Assembly: GCF_902806315.1 (NCBI RefSeq) | Contig: NZ_CADCWD010000015.1 | Location: 1 to 64,000, forward strand | Length of the DNA: 64,000 nucleotides | Direction: 5' to 3' | DNA from: an uncultured Sphingosinicella sp. | Lineage (GTDB): Bacteria; Pseudomonadota; Alphaproteobacteria; Sphingomonadales; Sphingomonadaceae | In this document: piece by piece, positions 55,449-63,626 of the stretch | Layout of the letters: every line of letters starts with the position of its first letter | How positions within the stretch are numbered: the first letter of the stretch is position 1 | The notes under the pieces: model-generated | What the model saw: the letters and a program-made list of their open reading frames with translations, nothing else | What the model was told of the DNA's origin: nothing | The model's database searches: none | Translations under genes and position numbers: made by a program

Positions 55449-55882
55449 CGCCCGGTGGAACCGAAGCCGCCGCCCCCTCGCGCGGTGTCGTCCAGGCTCT
55501 CCACTTCGTCGAAGCTCGCGCGCAGCACCGGGGCGGGCACCAATTGCGCGATGCGCTCGCCGCGCACGATCTCGAAAGCTTCGGCTCCCAAGTTGGCGAG
55601 GATCACCTTCACCTCTCCCCGATAGTCGCTGTCGATCGTGCCGGGCGTATTGAGGCAGGTGATGCCGTGCTTCAGGGCGAGCCCGGAGCGGGGGCGCACC
55701 TGCACCTCGTAGCCTTCGGGAATGGCGATGGCGAAGCCGGTGGCGACCGCGTGCCGGGCGCCCGGCGCGAGGCTCAGGCTCTCGGCTGCAACGATATCGA
55801 GACCCGCCGCACCATGGCTCGCGTAGGAGGGGAGGGGCAGGCCCTCACCATGCGGGAGTCGCTTCAGCTTGATGTCGATCAT
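55445..55882 (-). CDS. dut: Deoxyuridine 5'-triphosphate nucleotidohydrolase (dUTPase)
   Basis: It hydrolyses dUTP to dUMP, keeping uracil out of DNA. 145 residues with the five trimeric dUTPase motifs: [52 protein letters not shown] and [10 protein letters not shown] at the end. ATG at 55882 gives the family start and lies inside the end of the DoxX gene (38-nt overlap). Its neighbour coaBC is a frequent dut partner. Confidence 0.96.
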   Translation of the reverse strand: MIDIKLKRLPHGEGLPLPSYASHGAAGLDIVAAESLSLAPGARHAVATGFAIAIPEGYEVQVRPRSGLALKHGITCLNTPGTIDSDYRGEVKVILANLGAEAFEIVRGERIAQLVPAPVLRASFDEVESLDDTARGGGGFGSTGR

Positions 55883-56318
55883 GAACCTTCCGCCCGGCAA
55901 TCAATGCATCGAGCGAGTAGCGCCCGGCGCCCATGGTTGCAAACAGACCGCCCAGGAAGACGAGGATCAAGGCCGGCCACCAGCCGGAAAAGTCCTGGCT
56001 CCAGTGGACCATCCATACAGCGACGATGAAGTTGACGATGGTGATGAGGCCCAGCCAGCGCGTCAGCAGTCCGAGCACGAAACCGATCCCGGCGATGAAC
56101 TGCCACCAGACCGAGAGCGGTGCCATCAACTCGGGATAGGAGAAGTTGAACTGGACGAGGAACTTGACGAATTCGTCCATGCGCTCGGCACTGAAGATGT
56201 TGTCGTGGCTCTGGTAGATGAGGAACGCCCCCGTCACCCATCGCAGCGCCAGCAGGCCCAGGTCGCCGAGGCCCGCCAGCGGCGTCAGCAACAGCCAGTC
56301 AGTTTTCCGGTCTCCCAT
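55845..56318 (-). CDS. DoxX family membrane protein
   Basis: A 157-residue integral membrane protein with four predicted helices. DoxX-like segments are [37 protein letters not shown] and [24 protein letters not shown]. The role is uncertain, and some relatives act in respiratory or redox pathways. It overlaps coaBC by 20 nt and dut by 38 nt, which is more than its neighbours. Its insertion between coaBC and dut breaks the usual direct pairing. Confidence 0.88.
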   Translation of the reverse strand: MGDRKTDWLLLTPLAGLGDLGLLALRWVTGAFLIYQSHDNIFSAERMDEFVKFLVQFNFSYPELMAPLSVWWQFIAGIGFVLGLLTRWLGLITIVNFIVAVWMVHWSQDFSGWWPALILVFLGGLFATMGAGRYSLDALIAGRKVHDRHQAEATPAW

Positions 56319-57522
56319 CCCCTTGCTCCCCCAGTTCGGCCGCGATCCGCTCCGCCAGCCGCCGCGCTACCTCGGCCTTGGACAGCCGGTCCCAACTCTC
56401 CACCGCGTTGGCGCTGATCAGGTGAACGCTGTTCGCATCGCCGCCCATCACGTCGCCCGAGACGTCGTTGGCCACGATCCAGTCGCAGCCCTTGCGCGCG
56501 CGCTTGGCCCGGCCGTTCTCGATCACCTCCTCCGTCTCCGCGGCAAAGCCGATGAGGAGCCGCGGGCGCTGCGGTGACGAGGCGAGTTCTGCAAGCAGGT
56601 CCGGATTTTCGACCAAGGTGAGAGCAGGCGGGCTGCCGCCACTTTTCTTGATTTTCTGCGATGAGGCGTCGACCCTCCAATCGGAGACGGCGGCGACCAG
56701 CACCGCGGCATCGGCCGGGAGCGCGGCTCCCAGGGCCTGCTGCATTTGCAGCGCCGTCTCCACGTCCACCCGGTCCACGCCGGGAGGGGTGGAAACGTTC
56801 ACTGGCCCGGCAATCAGGCTCACCCGCGCCCCAAGCTGCGCCAGCGCGGCCGCGATTGCGAAGCCCTGCTTGCCCGAGGAACGGTTGGCCAGGACGCGCA
56901 CCGGGTCGATTGGCTCTTGCGTCGGCCCCGCGGTGACGATGATGTGCTTGCCTGCGAGCGAACGCCTGGCCGCGCGTCCGCTGATCGCCGGGTGCGCCTG
57001 GATGGCGCGCAGGATCGCGTCCGGCTCCGGAAGCCGCCCCGGTCCATATTCGCCGCAGGCCATGTCGCCCTCGTCGGGCTCGAGCACCGTCAACTCGTCG
57101 CGCCGGAGTTGCGCTACGTTGCGCAAAGTCGCTTCATGCTGCCACATCCGCACGTTCATCGCGGGCGCCGCCAGCACCGGCTTGTCGGTGGCGAGCAGCA
57201 AGGTGGTGGCAAGATCGTCGGCGATGCCCGCCGCCATCCGCGCCATCAGGTCCGCCGTCGCCGGGCAGACCACTACAAGGTCCGCCTGCCGGCTGAGCTG
57301 GATATGCCCCATCTCGACCTCGTTCTTCAGATCCCAGAGGCTGGTGTGAACCTCGTTCTCCGACAGCGCCGCCAGCGTCATCGGCGTCACGAATTGCGCG
57401 CCGCGCTTCGTCAAGACGCAGGTCACCGACGCTCCCGCTTTGCGGAGCAGCCGGATCAGCTCGCAGCTCTTATACGCCGCGATCCCGCCGCCGATGATGA
57501 GGAGGATGCGCTTGCCGAGCAC
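56299..57522 (-). CDS. coaBC: Bifunctional phosphopantothenoylcysteine decarboxylase/phosphopantothenate-cysteine ligase
   Basis: Two successive steps of coenzyme A synthesis in one 407-residue chain. The CoaC flavoprotein half (1-190) shows ILLIIGGGIAAYKS, PATADLMARMAAGIADD, the PAMNVRMW substrate segment and the catalytic cysteine in MACGEYGPGRLPEP. The CoaB half shows IIVTAGPTQEPIDPVRVLANRSSGKQG in two adjoining stretches and AAVSDWRV. Normal length. Confidence 0.97.
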   Translation of the reverse strand: MLGKRILLIIGGGIAAYKSCELIRLLRKAGASVTCVLTKRGAQFVTPMTLAALSENEVHTSLWDLKNEVEMGHIQLSRQADLVVVCPATADLMARMAAGIADDLATTLLLATDKPVLAAPAMNVRMWQHEATLRNVAQLRRDELTVLEPDEGDMACGEYGPGRLPEPDAILRAIQAHPAISGRAARRSLAGKHIIVTAGPTQEPIDPVRVLANRSSGKQGFAIAAALAQLGARVSLIAGPVNVSTPPGVDRVDVETALQMQQALGAALPADAAVLVAAVSDWRVDASSQKIKKSGGSPPALTLVENPDLLAELASSPQRPRLLIGFAAETEEVIENGRAKRARKGCDWIVANDVSGDVMGGDANSVHLISANAVESWDRLSKAEVARRLAERIAAELGEQGDGRPEN

Positions 57523-57525
57523 AGC

Positions 57526-57825
57526 TCAGAAGCCCGTGGTCAGCATGTCGATGGCATTCATGATGGTGGCGTGCTCGTCGGCAAGGCTGCCGACGTTCAG
57601 CCCCAGCTCGCGAACGGGTATGGCTGCGGCGAACTGAGTAACCATCCGGAAGGGCGCGCCCTCGATCTCAAATTCCGGGTTTAGGCGCTCACCCGCTATC
57701 GGTGCCTCATCCGGCGACATGAGCGGGATGCAGAAGCGGGTGTTGAGGTGTCTGAGGATGTCTGCCTGGCAGTCCAGCAGGTAGCCCCCTCCGGAACGCG
57801 GTTCGAAGATATCGAAGCGCGCCAT
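57526..57825 (-). CDS. ccdB: CcdB family toxin
   Basis: A 99-residue CcdB-type gyrase poison: opening ARFDIFEPRSGGGYLLDCQ, ILRHLNTRFCIPLMSPDE and a C-terminal region with MNAIDMLTTGF. The family inhibits GyrA unless bound by the antitoxin. It follows ccdA with a 1-nt overlap (TGATG), in the usual antitoxin-first order, and lies 3 nt before coaBC. Confidence 0.93.
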   Translation of the reverse strand: MARFDIFEPRSGGGYLLDCQADILRHLNTRFCIPLMSPDEAPIAGERLNPEFEIEGAPFRMVTQFAAAIPVRELGLNVGSLADEHATIMNAIDMLTTGF

Positions 57826-58076
57826 CAGAACTGGCGATATTTCGCCAGCGGAAGGCCGTGCTTCTCCACAAACGCATTCGACGACTCGATCGCCTCGCGG
57901 TTCTCCTCGATCCAGCGTTCCGCCCGGGTCTTTGCCACCGTCGCCTCAAGCCCGCTTTCGCAGGCTTGCGAGATGTTGATGTCCAGCCGACGCGCTTCCT
58001 CGATCAGGTTGGTGGGAAGAGACACGTTTGTGGCCCGCCGTGTCGCGGGCTTTGCTGCTCGGGATGTCATGCGCAT
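57825..58076 (-). CDS. ccdA: CcdA family antitoxin
   Basis: An 83-residue antitoxin. The N-terminal ribbon-helix-helix (about 15-45, RRATNVSLPTNLIEEAR) binds DNA and should autoregulate the operon. The C-terminal part (ERWIEENREAIESSNAFVE) is the CcdB-binding tail. It lies between ubiB and ccdB on the same strand. Such pairs are normally mobile or plasmid-borne, but here it sits in a conserved block of housekeeping genes. Confidence 0.93.
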   Translation of the reverse strand: MRMTSRAAKPATRRATNVSLPTNLIEEARRLDINISQACESGLEATVAKTRAERWIEENREAIESSNAFVEKHGLPLAKYRQF

Positions 58077-58101
58077 GATCTATGCGCATCAGAGGGCAAG
58101 T

Positions 58102-59634
58102 TCAAGTTGCGAGCAGTGTCGCTGCAACCGCCAGAGCCGCAGAGAGGAGTGCGGTAAAAACGTAGCTCCCATATCGCCGCGGCTGCACCACCACGACATC
58201 CGGCAGCGGCGGGGAAGGCGGCGCCGCTCCCGGCGGCGGATAGTAATGATCGATGCGCCGGATGAGCTCCGGGATTTTGCGGAGCGTCCGCCAGTTGCGC
58301 ACCAGCTCGTCCGCCAGCGCCGTCTCCGGCCCGAATTCGCTCCTCAGCCATTCGCGCAGGAACGGCTCGGACGTTTCCCACATGTTGATGTCGGGATCGA
58401 GCGCGGTCGCGACGCCTTCCTCCATCACCATCGTCTTCTGGAGGAGGAGCAGGTGGGGCTGCGTCGGCATGTCGAAGTCGCGCGTGATCGTGAACAGCCC
58501 GTCGAGCATCTGCCCGACCGATATGTCCTTCACCGGAAGCCCGCGGATCGGCTCGCCCACGGCGCGCAAGGCGGTGGCGAACTCCTCCACATTGTGGTGG
58601 GCGGGCACATATTGCGCCTCGAAATGGATCTCGGCGACCCGCCGGTAATTGCCGGTGATGAGCCCGTACAGGATCTCCGCCAGCCAAAGCCTGGCCTGCC
58701 GGTCGACACGGCCCATGATTCCGAAGTCGATCGCCGCCAGCCGCCCGTCGGGAAGCGCGAACAGATTGCCCTGGTGAAGATCGGCGTGGAAGAAGCCGTC
58801 CACCACGGCCTGGCGGAGAAAGGCGCGCACCAGCGTCTCGGCGAGTGCCTTCAGGTCGTGGCCCGCATCGATCAGCGCCTGCCGGTCGGTGAGCTTAATG
58901 CCTTCGATCCACTCCAGCGTCATCACGCGGCGGGCGCTCCGGCTCCAGTCGATCTCGGGTACGTAGAAGCCGCTCTCCGCCTCCATGCCCTCGCGCAGCT
59001 CCGAAGCGGACGCCGCCTCGCGCCGGAGGTCGAGTTCGCGGGTGGTCCACTGCCGGAAATGCGCGATGACGAGGCGGGGCCGCAGCCGCGCCGCTTCGCC
59101 GCCCATTCTTTCGACCTGCGCCGCCGCCCATTCATAGGTGTCGAGCGCCTGGGCGAAATCCGCCTCGATGCCTGGCCGCAGCACCTTAACGGCGACTTGG
59201 CGGCCATTGGTCGTGACGGCACGGTGAACCTGTGCGATCGAGGCGGCGCCGACCGGCTCCGGATCGAATTCGGCGAAGAACTTGTCGAGCGGCCCCTCCA
59301 GCGCAAGCTCCACCGAAGCCCTGATCTGCTCGAACGGGGCGGGGGGAAGCGCGTCCTGCAGCCGGGTGAGATCCCGCGCCGCCTCGTCGCCGACCAAATC
59401 GGGCCGCGTCGCCAGCGCCTGCCCAAGCTTGATCGCCGCCGGGCCGATCTGCTGGAAAGCCGTGGCATAATTGGGCACGCGCGGAATGCGCGCTCCGAAG
59501 CGGGCGATCCGCGCCAGGCGCCGCACGGGCGCCGGCGTATTGGGATCGCGCTCAATGCCGCGCAACGCGCCGTGCCGCGCCAGCACGCGCCCCCACCTCA
59601 GCAGGCGCCAGACATGGACGGCGGGAGCGGTCAA
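58102..59634 (-). CDS. ubiB: Ubiquinone biosynthesis kinase-like protein UbiB
   Basis: An atypical ADCK/UbiB kinase-fold ATPase needed for ubiquinone synthesis. 510 residues: the KxGQ motif in AAIKLGQALATRPDLVG, the Ala-rich loop GAASIAQVHRA, VAVKVLRPG, HADLHQGNLFALPDG and IDFGIMG. C-terminal membrane helix (VFTALLSAALAVAATLLAT). The start is TTG, overlapping the ubiE stop as TTGA. Confidence 0.96.
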   Translation of the reverse strand: MTAPAVHVWRLLRWGRVLARHGALRGIERDPNTPAPVRRLARIARFGARIPRVPNYATAFQQIGPAAIKLGQALATRPDLVGDEAARDLTRLQDALPPAPFEQIRASVELALEGPLDKFFAEFDPEPVGAASIAQVHRAVTTNGRQVAVKVLRPGIEADFAQALDTYEWAAAQVERMGGEAARLRPRLVIAHFRQWTTRELDLRREAASASELREGMEAESGFYVPEIDWSRSARRVMTLEWIEGIKLTDRQALIDAGHDLKALAETLVRAFLRQAVVDGFFHADLHQGNLFALPDGRLAAIDFGIMGRVDRQARLWLAEILYGLITGNYRRVAEIHFEAQYVPAHHNVEEFATALRAVGEPIRGLPVKDISVGQMLDGLFTITRDFDMPTQPHLLLLQKTMVMEEGVATALDPDINMWETSEPFLREWLRSEFGPETALADELVRNWRTLRKIPELIRRIDHYYPPPGAAPPSPPLPDVVVVQPRRYGSYVFTALLSAALAVAATLLAT

Positions 59635-60359
59635 ATCTTCCAGCCGCTGTGGATCGCGACCGCCCCGCCCAGGATCGGCTCGACCCGTACCTGCGCGAAG
59701 CCGGCACGTTCGATCATCGCCTTGAACTCGGCCATGGACGGGAAGCGGCGGATCGATTCAACGAGGTAGCGGTAGCTCGCCTCGTCCTGCGCCACCGCCT
59801 TGCCGAGCCGGGGCACCACATGGTGCGAGTAAGCGTCATAGGCTTCGCGGAAGCCGGGCCAGGTGGTGGTCGAAAATTCGAGGCAGAAGAAGCGCCCGCC
59901 GATGCGAAGCACGCGGTGCGCCTCGGCCAGCGCCTGATCGATATGCGTGACGTTCCGAATGCCGAAGGCGATCGTGTAGGCGTCGAACGTCAGGTCCGGA
60001 AAGGTCAGCGTCTCGGCATTCTCCTCTGCCCAAACGAGGCCCTCGACGCCTTGATCGCCCGCGCGCTCGATGCCGACCTGCAGCATGTCCGGGTTGATGT
60101 CGGCGACTGTCACCTGGGCGCCGCTCTGCGCGATCCGGAAGGCGATGTCCCCGGTGCCGCCCGCCATGTCGAGGATCGTCTCGCGCGGCTGCGGCTTCAG
60201 GCGACGCACGAACTGGTTCTTCCAGTGCCGGTGCATGCCGCCCGACATGAGGTCGTTCATGAGATCGTAGCGTGAAGCCACGCGCGAGAAGACGCTGCCG
60301 ACGCGGCGCGTCTTCTCCTGCGGGTCGACGCTCTCGTTGCCGAAAGAAACCTTGTCCAT
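59631..60359 (-). CDS. ubiE: Demethylmenaquinone/2-methoxy-6-polyprenyl-1,4-benzoquinol methyltransferase UbiE
   Basis: A C-methyltransferase of ubiquinone synthesis. 242 residues: VFSRVASRYDLMNDLMSGG, motif I ETILDMAGGTGDIAFR, ADINPDMLQVG, AFGIRNVTHIDQAL, FFCLEFS and YRYLVESIRRFPS. ATG at 60359 is the family start. Longer in-frame sequence upstream includes the repeat pair at 60410-60486 and is non-coding. Cotranscribed with ubiB. Confidence 0.96.
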   Translation of the reverse strand: MDKVSFGNESVDPQEKTRRVGSVFSRVASRYDLMNDLMSGGMHRHWKNQFVRRLKPQPRETILDMAGGTGDIAFRIAQSGAQVTVADINPDMLQVGIERAGDQGVEGLVWAEENAETLTFPDLTFDAYTIAFGIRNVTHIDQALAEAHRVLRIGGRFFCLEFSTTTWPGFREAYDAYSHHVVPRLGKAVAQDEASYRYLVESIRRFPSMAEFKAMIERAGFAQVRVEPILGGAVAIHSGWKI

Positions 60360-60409
60360 CGACGGCGCCTCTAGCAGGGGAATCCAAGGTTTGGCAGGTC
60401 CCAAACGTC

Positions 60410-60438
60410 CGCTCGTCCCGAGCGTAGTCGAGGGGCGC
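60410..60438 (+). repeat. Second palindromic repeat family, left arm
   Basis: A 29-nt arm with an internal hairpin GCTCG-TCC-CGAGC followed by GTCGAGGGGCGC. It pairs with the inverted copy at 60458-60486, mismatched at one position (T for A in the CGTAGTCGAG segment). Confidence 0.8.
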
Positions 60439-60457
60439 TGGCAAGATCTCATCACGG

Positions 60458-60486
60458 GCGCCCCTCGACTTCGCTCGGGACGAGCG
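60458..60486 (-). repeat. Second palindromic repeat family, right arm
   Basis: The inverted copy of the arm at 60410, spaced by 19 nt. The pair lies between the divergent ubiE and mutM genes, ending 14 nt before the mutM start. It is thus in the mutM leader and near both promoters. Confidence 0.8.
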
Positions 60487-60500
60487 ATTAGGGCGTCGCG

Positions 60501-61313
60501 GTGCCTGAGCTTCCCGAAGTCGAGACGACAGTGCGTGGCCTTCGTCCCGTGCTCGAGGGCCGCCGGCTCGTTTCCGTGGAGGCACGGCGCGCGGACTTGA
60601 GGCGCGCCTTTCCCGTCGACCTTCGCCAGCGATTGACCGGCGCAACGGTGACCGCGCTCTGGCGCCGAGCGAAATACGGCCTGATCGATACCGACCGCGG
60701 AGACACGCTCGTCTTCCATCTCGGCATGTCCGGGAGATGGCGCATCGATCCGGGTGAGCTTGGAGCGCACGATCACCTCGTGCTCGACACCGACGCCGAT
60801 CGGCGGTTGGCGCTCAACGATCCCAGGCGGTTCGGTTCGGTCGATCTGGTTCGAAGCGAGGAGCTCCAGGATTACGAGCCCTTCCGGAAAATGGGCCCGG
60901 AACCGCTCGGCGACGCACTTTCCGCCGATTACCTCGCCGAAGCGCTGAAAGGGCGCTCGGCTCCCATCAAGGCCCTGCTCCTCGATCAGCGCATCGTGGC
61001 CGGGCTCGGCAACATCTATGTCTGCGAGGCGCTCCACATGGCCGGCATCGCGCCGGGGCGGGCAGGGGGGCGGATCGGCCGCGATCGGCTCGCTCGGCTG
61101 GTCGATGCCATCAAGGCGGTTCTGCTCGCCGCGATCGAGGCGGGCGGCTCCACACTCCGCGACTATGCCCGCCCCGACGGCGAACTCGGCTACTTCTCCA
61201 AGCAATGGCGCGTCTATGGCCGGGAAGCGGAGCCTTGCGGCTGCGGCGCTCCGATCCGGCGCCGGGCGGAGGGCGGCCGCTCGACCTTCTACTGCGCGCG
61301 CTGCCAACGCTAG
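60501..61313 (+). CDS. mutM: Formamidopyrimidine-DNA glycosylase
   Basis: It excises 8-oxoguanine and formamidopyrimidines and nicks the DNA. 270 residues: catalytic N-terminal proline in PELPEVETTVRGL (after the GTG-coded Met at 60501), lysine in FHLGMSGRW, NDPRRFGSV, LLLDQRIVAGLGNIYVCE, and a C-terminal zinc finger (CGCGAPI, then FYCARCQR). With mutT at 7 kb this gives two parts of the 8-oxoG defence in the window. Confidence 0.97.
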   Translation: MPELPEVETTVRGLRPVLEGRRLVSVEARRADLRRAFPVDLRQRLTGATVTALWRRAKYGLIDTDRGDTLVFHLGMSGRWRIDPGELGAHDHLVLDTDADRRLALNDPRRFGSVDLVRSEELQDYEPFRKMGPEPLGDALSADYLAEALKGRSAPIKALLLDQRIVAGLGNIYVCEALHMAGIAPGRAGGRIGRDRLARLVDAIKAVLLAAIEAGGSTLRDYARPDGELGYFSKQWRVYGREAEPCGCGAPIRRRAEGGRSTFYCARCQR

Positions 61314-61430
61314 AAACGCCGGCCCTGGAAATGGTTGACCGAAGCGGCCTTACGCCTTAGATGGCGCGCTTGAGCGGGTGCGGCCTTTGCCGCGCCCTTT
61401 TCATTTACATCGCTACGAGGCAGTTAGAAG

Positions 61431-61694
61431 ATGGCGAATACGCCGCAGGCAAAGAAACGCATCCGTCGCAACGAGCGCCGCGCCGAAGTCAACGGCGCAC
61501 GCGTCAGCCGCATCCGCACCTTCGTGAAGCAGGTCGAGGCCGCGCTCGCGAGCGGCGACAAGGCGACCGCGGAAGCCGCGATTCGCCGCGTCCAGCCGGA
61601 GATGATGCGCGGCGTCGCCAAGGGCGTCGTTCACAAGAACACCGCCTCGCGCAAGATTTCGCGCCTTTCCAAGCGGATCGCCGCCCTCGGCTGA
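61431..61694 (+). CDS. rpsT: 30S ribosomal protein S20
   Basis: An 87-residue 16S rRNA-binding protein: opening [32 protein letters not shown] and [18 protein letters not shown]. Standard length. It is followed 28 nt later by a strong terminator and then by dnaA, a common alphaproteobacterial order. Confidence 0.98.
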   Translation: MANTPQAKKRIRRNERRAEVNGARVSRIRTFVKQVEAALASGDKATAEAAIRRVQPEMMRGVAKGVVHKNTASRKISRLSKRIAALG

Positions 61695-61721
61695 TCGCCT
61701 GCGAAAATTGGTCCAAGACGA

Positions 61722-61752
61722 ACCCGCCGGTGCTTCCGGCGGGTTTTTCTTT
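61722..61752 (+). terminator. Rho-independent terminator of rpsT
   Basis: A 9-bp stem ACCCGCCGG/CCGGCGGGT with a 5-nt loop TGCTT, followed by TTTTTCTTT. Confidence 0.92.
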
Positions 61753-62101
61753 GGCTCGGAGCCGAGGTTAACCTTTTTTAAGCTTTTCCCGCGATTCGCG
61801 CGAATGTGACAGTCGTGTCATACGCCGTAACCGCTTCAACTTTGGCCAGAAACCGCCGATTTCTGCACTTTCCACGCTTTTGCGTGTCAACGGCATTTAT
61901 TTCACTTAGGTGAAAATTTTGGCGTTGCCGGGCCGCCGATCCGCTCCCTACAAAAGCCTTCCTCCCGGCGGACGAATCTCCAAAGGGCAGGCAACACAGC
62001 AAGACGATATTCGCAGTCGGCCGCACGGGGGTGTTTGGCCGGGCGGGGGAGAGTTTGCTTAAAAGCCGCCACTGGCGGCACTAGGATGAGGGGGTACGTG
62101 C
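61753..62101 (+). promoter_or_regulatory. dnaA leader and promoter region, AT-rich with two inverted repeats
   Basis: With the terminator, this is the gene-free stretch 61695-62101. It is clearly more AT-rich than the flanks. It holds TGACA-GTCG-TGTCA (61807-61820) and TTTCAC-TTAG-GTGAAA (61900-61915), both of a form expected for dimeric regulators. I found no perfect TTATCCACA DnaA box, so I do not call an origin. A minus-strand ORF here has no support. Confidence 0.6.
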
Positions 62102-63511
62102 GTGAGCCAGACGCCGGCCAGTAGTGTAGCTTTGCTTGAGCAGAACAGGGTTCCCGAGCCGGTCGCGGCCGCTTGGGAGATGATCCGGGCGGGTCTCCGC
62201 CGCGATTGCGGATCGCGCACCTTCGATGGCTGGCTTCGGCCGGTCACGCTTGGCGGCTTCGATGTCGACACCGGCACGGTCCGGCTCGAACTCCCGTCCC
62301 AGTTCATGGCCGATTGGGTGCAGACCCACTTCGCCGACCGGCTGGCGCTTGCATGGCGCACCGCAATCCCCTCGGTCCGCAACGTCGCCATCCGCGCCGG
62401 TGTGGAAGGACCGCGCACCGCCGCCACCGTGCAGATCCCGGCGGCAGAGCCCGACGAGGCACCGGCCGAAGAGCAAGGCGGCCTTTATGCTCCGCAGCTC
62501 GAGCCCCGCTATCGCTTCGAGAGCTTCGTCGTCGGCAAGGCGAACGAGGTCGCCTTCAACGCCGCCCGCACGCTCGCCAACACCGAGAATGTCGCCTTCA
62601 ACCCGCTCTTCATCCATGGCGGCACCGGGCGCGGCAAGACCCACCTCCTGCACGCCATTGGTCACGAATTCCGCGTCCGCCGCCCTGGCGCGCGCATCAT
62701 CTACATGTCGGCCGAAAAGTTCATGGTTGAGTTCGTGGCCGCTCTGCGCGCCAACGAGACCATCAAGTTCAAGCAGCAGCTTCGCTCCGCCGACCTGCTG
62801 ATGATCGACGACGTCCAGTTCATCGCCGGCAAGGAATCGACCCAGGAAGAATTCTTCCACACGATGAACGAGATCATCTCGGCGGGCCGCCGCCTGGTGA
62901 TCAGCTCGGACCGTGCGCCGCAGGACCTGGACGGCATTGAGCCGCGCATCCTCTCGCGCCTCTCCTGGGGCCTCGTCGCCGACATCAACCAGGCGGACCT
63001 GGAGCTCCGGCTCAGCATCATCCTGAAGAAGCTCGAAGCGCTTCCTGACGTGAAGGTGCCTCAGGACGTCGTCATGTTCCTGGCCAAAAGGATCAGCTCG
63101 AACGTCCGCGAGCTGGAAGGCGCGCTCAACCGCATCGCCGCTTATGCGATGATGAGCGGCCGCACGATCGACCTCGACTTCTGCAATGAAGTGCTGGCCA
63201 ACGTGCTGCGCGCCAACCAGCGCCGCATCTCGATCGACGAGATCCAGAGCAAGGTCTCCGACCATTACCGCATCCGCAAGGCCGAGATGACCTCGGCCCG
63301 GCGCGCGCGCGAAGTGGCTCGCCCCCGGCAGGTCGCCATGTATCTGTCGAAGCAGCTGACGCCGCGCTCGCTGCCCGAGATCGGGCGCCGCTTCGGCGGG
63401 CGCGACCACACCACCGTCATTCACGCCGTCCGACAGATCGAGAAGCTCCGCGCCGCCGATGCGGAACTGGACGCCGACATTCGCCTGCTGACGAGACAGC
63501 TCGAAAGCTAG
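62102..63511 (+). CDS. dnaA: Chromosomal replication initiator protein DnaA
   Basis: It binds the origin and opens it for replication. 469 residues, GTG start at 62102. Domain I is at about 15-90 ([23 protein letters not shown]). The AAA+ domain has [19 protein letters not shown], Walker [14 protein letters not shown], Walker [13 protein letters not shown] and [18 protein letters not shown]. Domain IV carries the box-binding signature [20 protein letters not shown]. Walker A has R in place of the more usual L (GRGKT), as in alphaproteobacterial DnaA. Confidence 0.97.
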   Translation: MSQTPASSVALLEQNRVPEPVAAAWEMIRAGLRRDCGSRTFDGWLRPVTLGGFDVDTGTVRLELPSQFMADWVQTHFADRLALAWRTAIPSVRNVAIRAGVEGPRTAATVQIPAAEPDEAPAEEQGGLYAPQLEPRYRFESFVVGKANEVAFNAARTLANTENVAFNPLFIHGGTGRGKTHLLHAIGHEFRVRRPGARIIYMSAEKFMVEFVAALRANETIKFKQQLRSADLLMIDDVQFIAGKESTQEEFFHTMNEIISAGRRLVISSDRAPQDLDGIEPRILSRLSWGLVADINQADLELRLSIILKKLEALPDVKVPQDVVMFLAKRISSNVRELEGALNRIAAYAMMSGRTIDLDFCNEVLANVLRANQRRISIDEIQSKVSDHYRIRKAEMTSARRAREVARPRQVAMYLSKQLTPRSLPEIGRRFGGRDHTTVIHAVRQIEKLRAADAELDADIRLLTRQLES

Positions 63512-63626
63512 GGGCGGGAAGCAGCCGTTGTTCTGGCTGCTGGGCAAGGATAGGGGAGAGCGCGCACACACTCTCCCCTTTCTTGTATGCGTATGCGCCT
63601 GAAAGTGGGCCTTTCAGGCGGTTGGT

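Noticed and set aside
57748-59769. 673-codon open frame on the plus strand
   Set aside because: Antisense to ccdA, ubiB and part of ubiE, all of which are well supported on the minus strand.
61778-62026. 82-codon minus-strand ORF in the dnaA leader
   Set aside because: No ribosome site, no family resemblance, and it lies in an AT-rich regulatory segment between a terminator and dnaA.
61753-62101. Replication origin upstream of dnaA
   Set aside because: AT-rich sequence is present, but I found no perfect DnaA box (TTATCCACA) on either strand, and in alphaproteobacteria the origin is often not next to dnaA.
62081-63571. 496-codon open frame on the minus strand
   Set aside because: Antisense to dnaA. 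No recognisable protein features.
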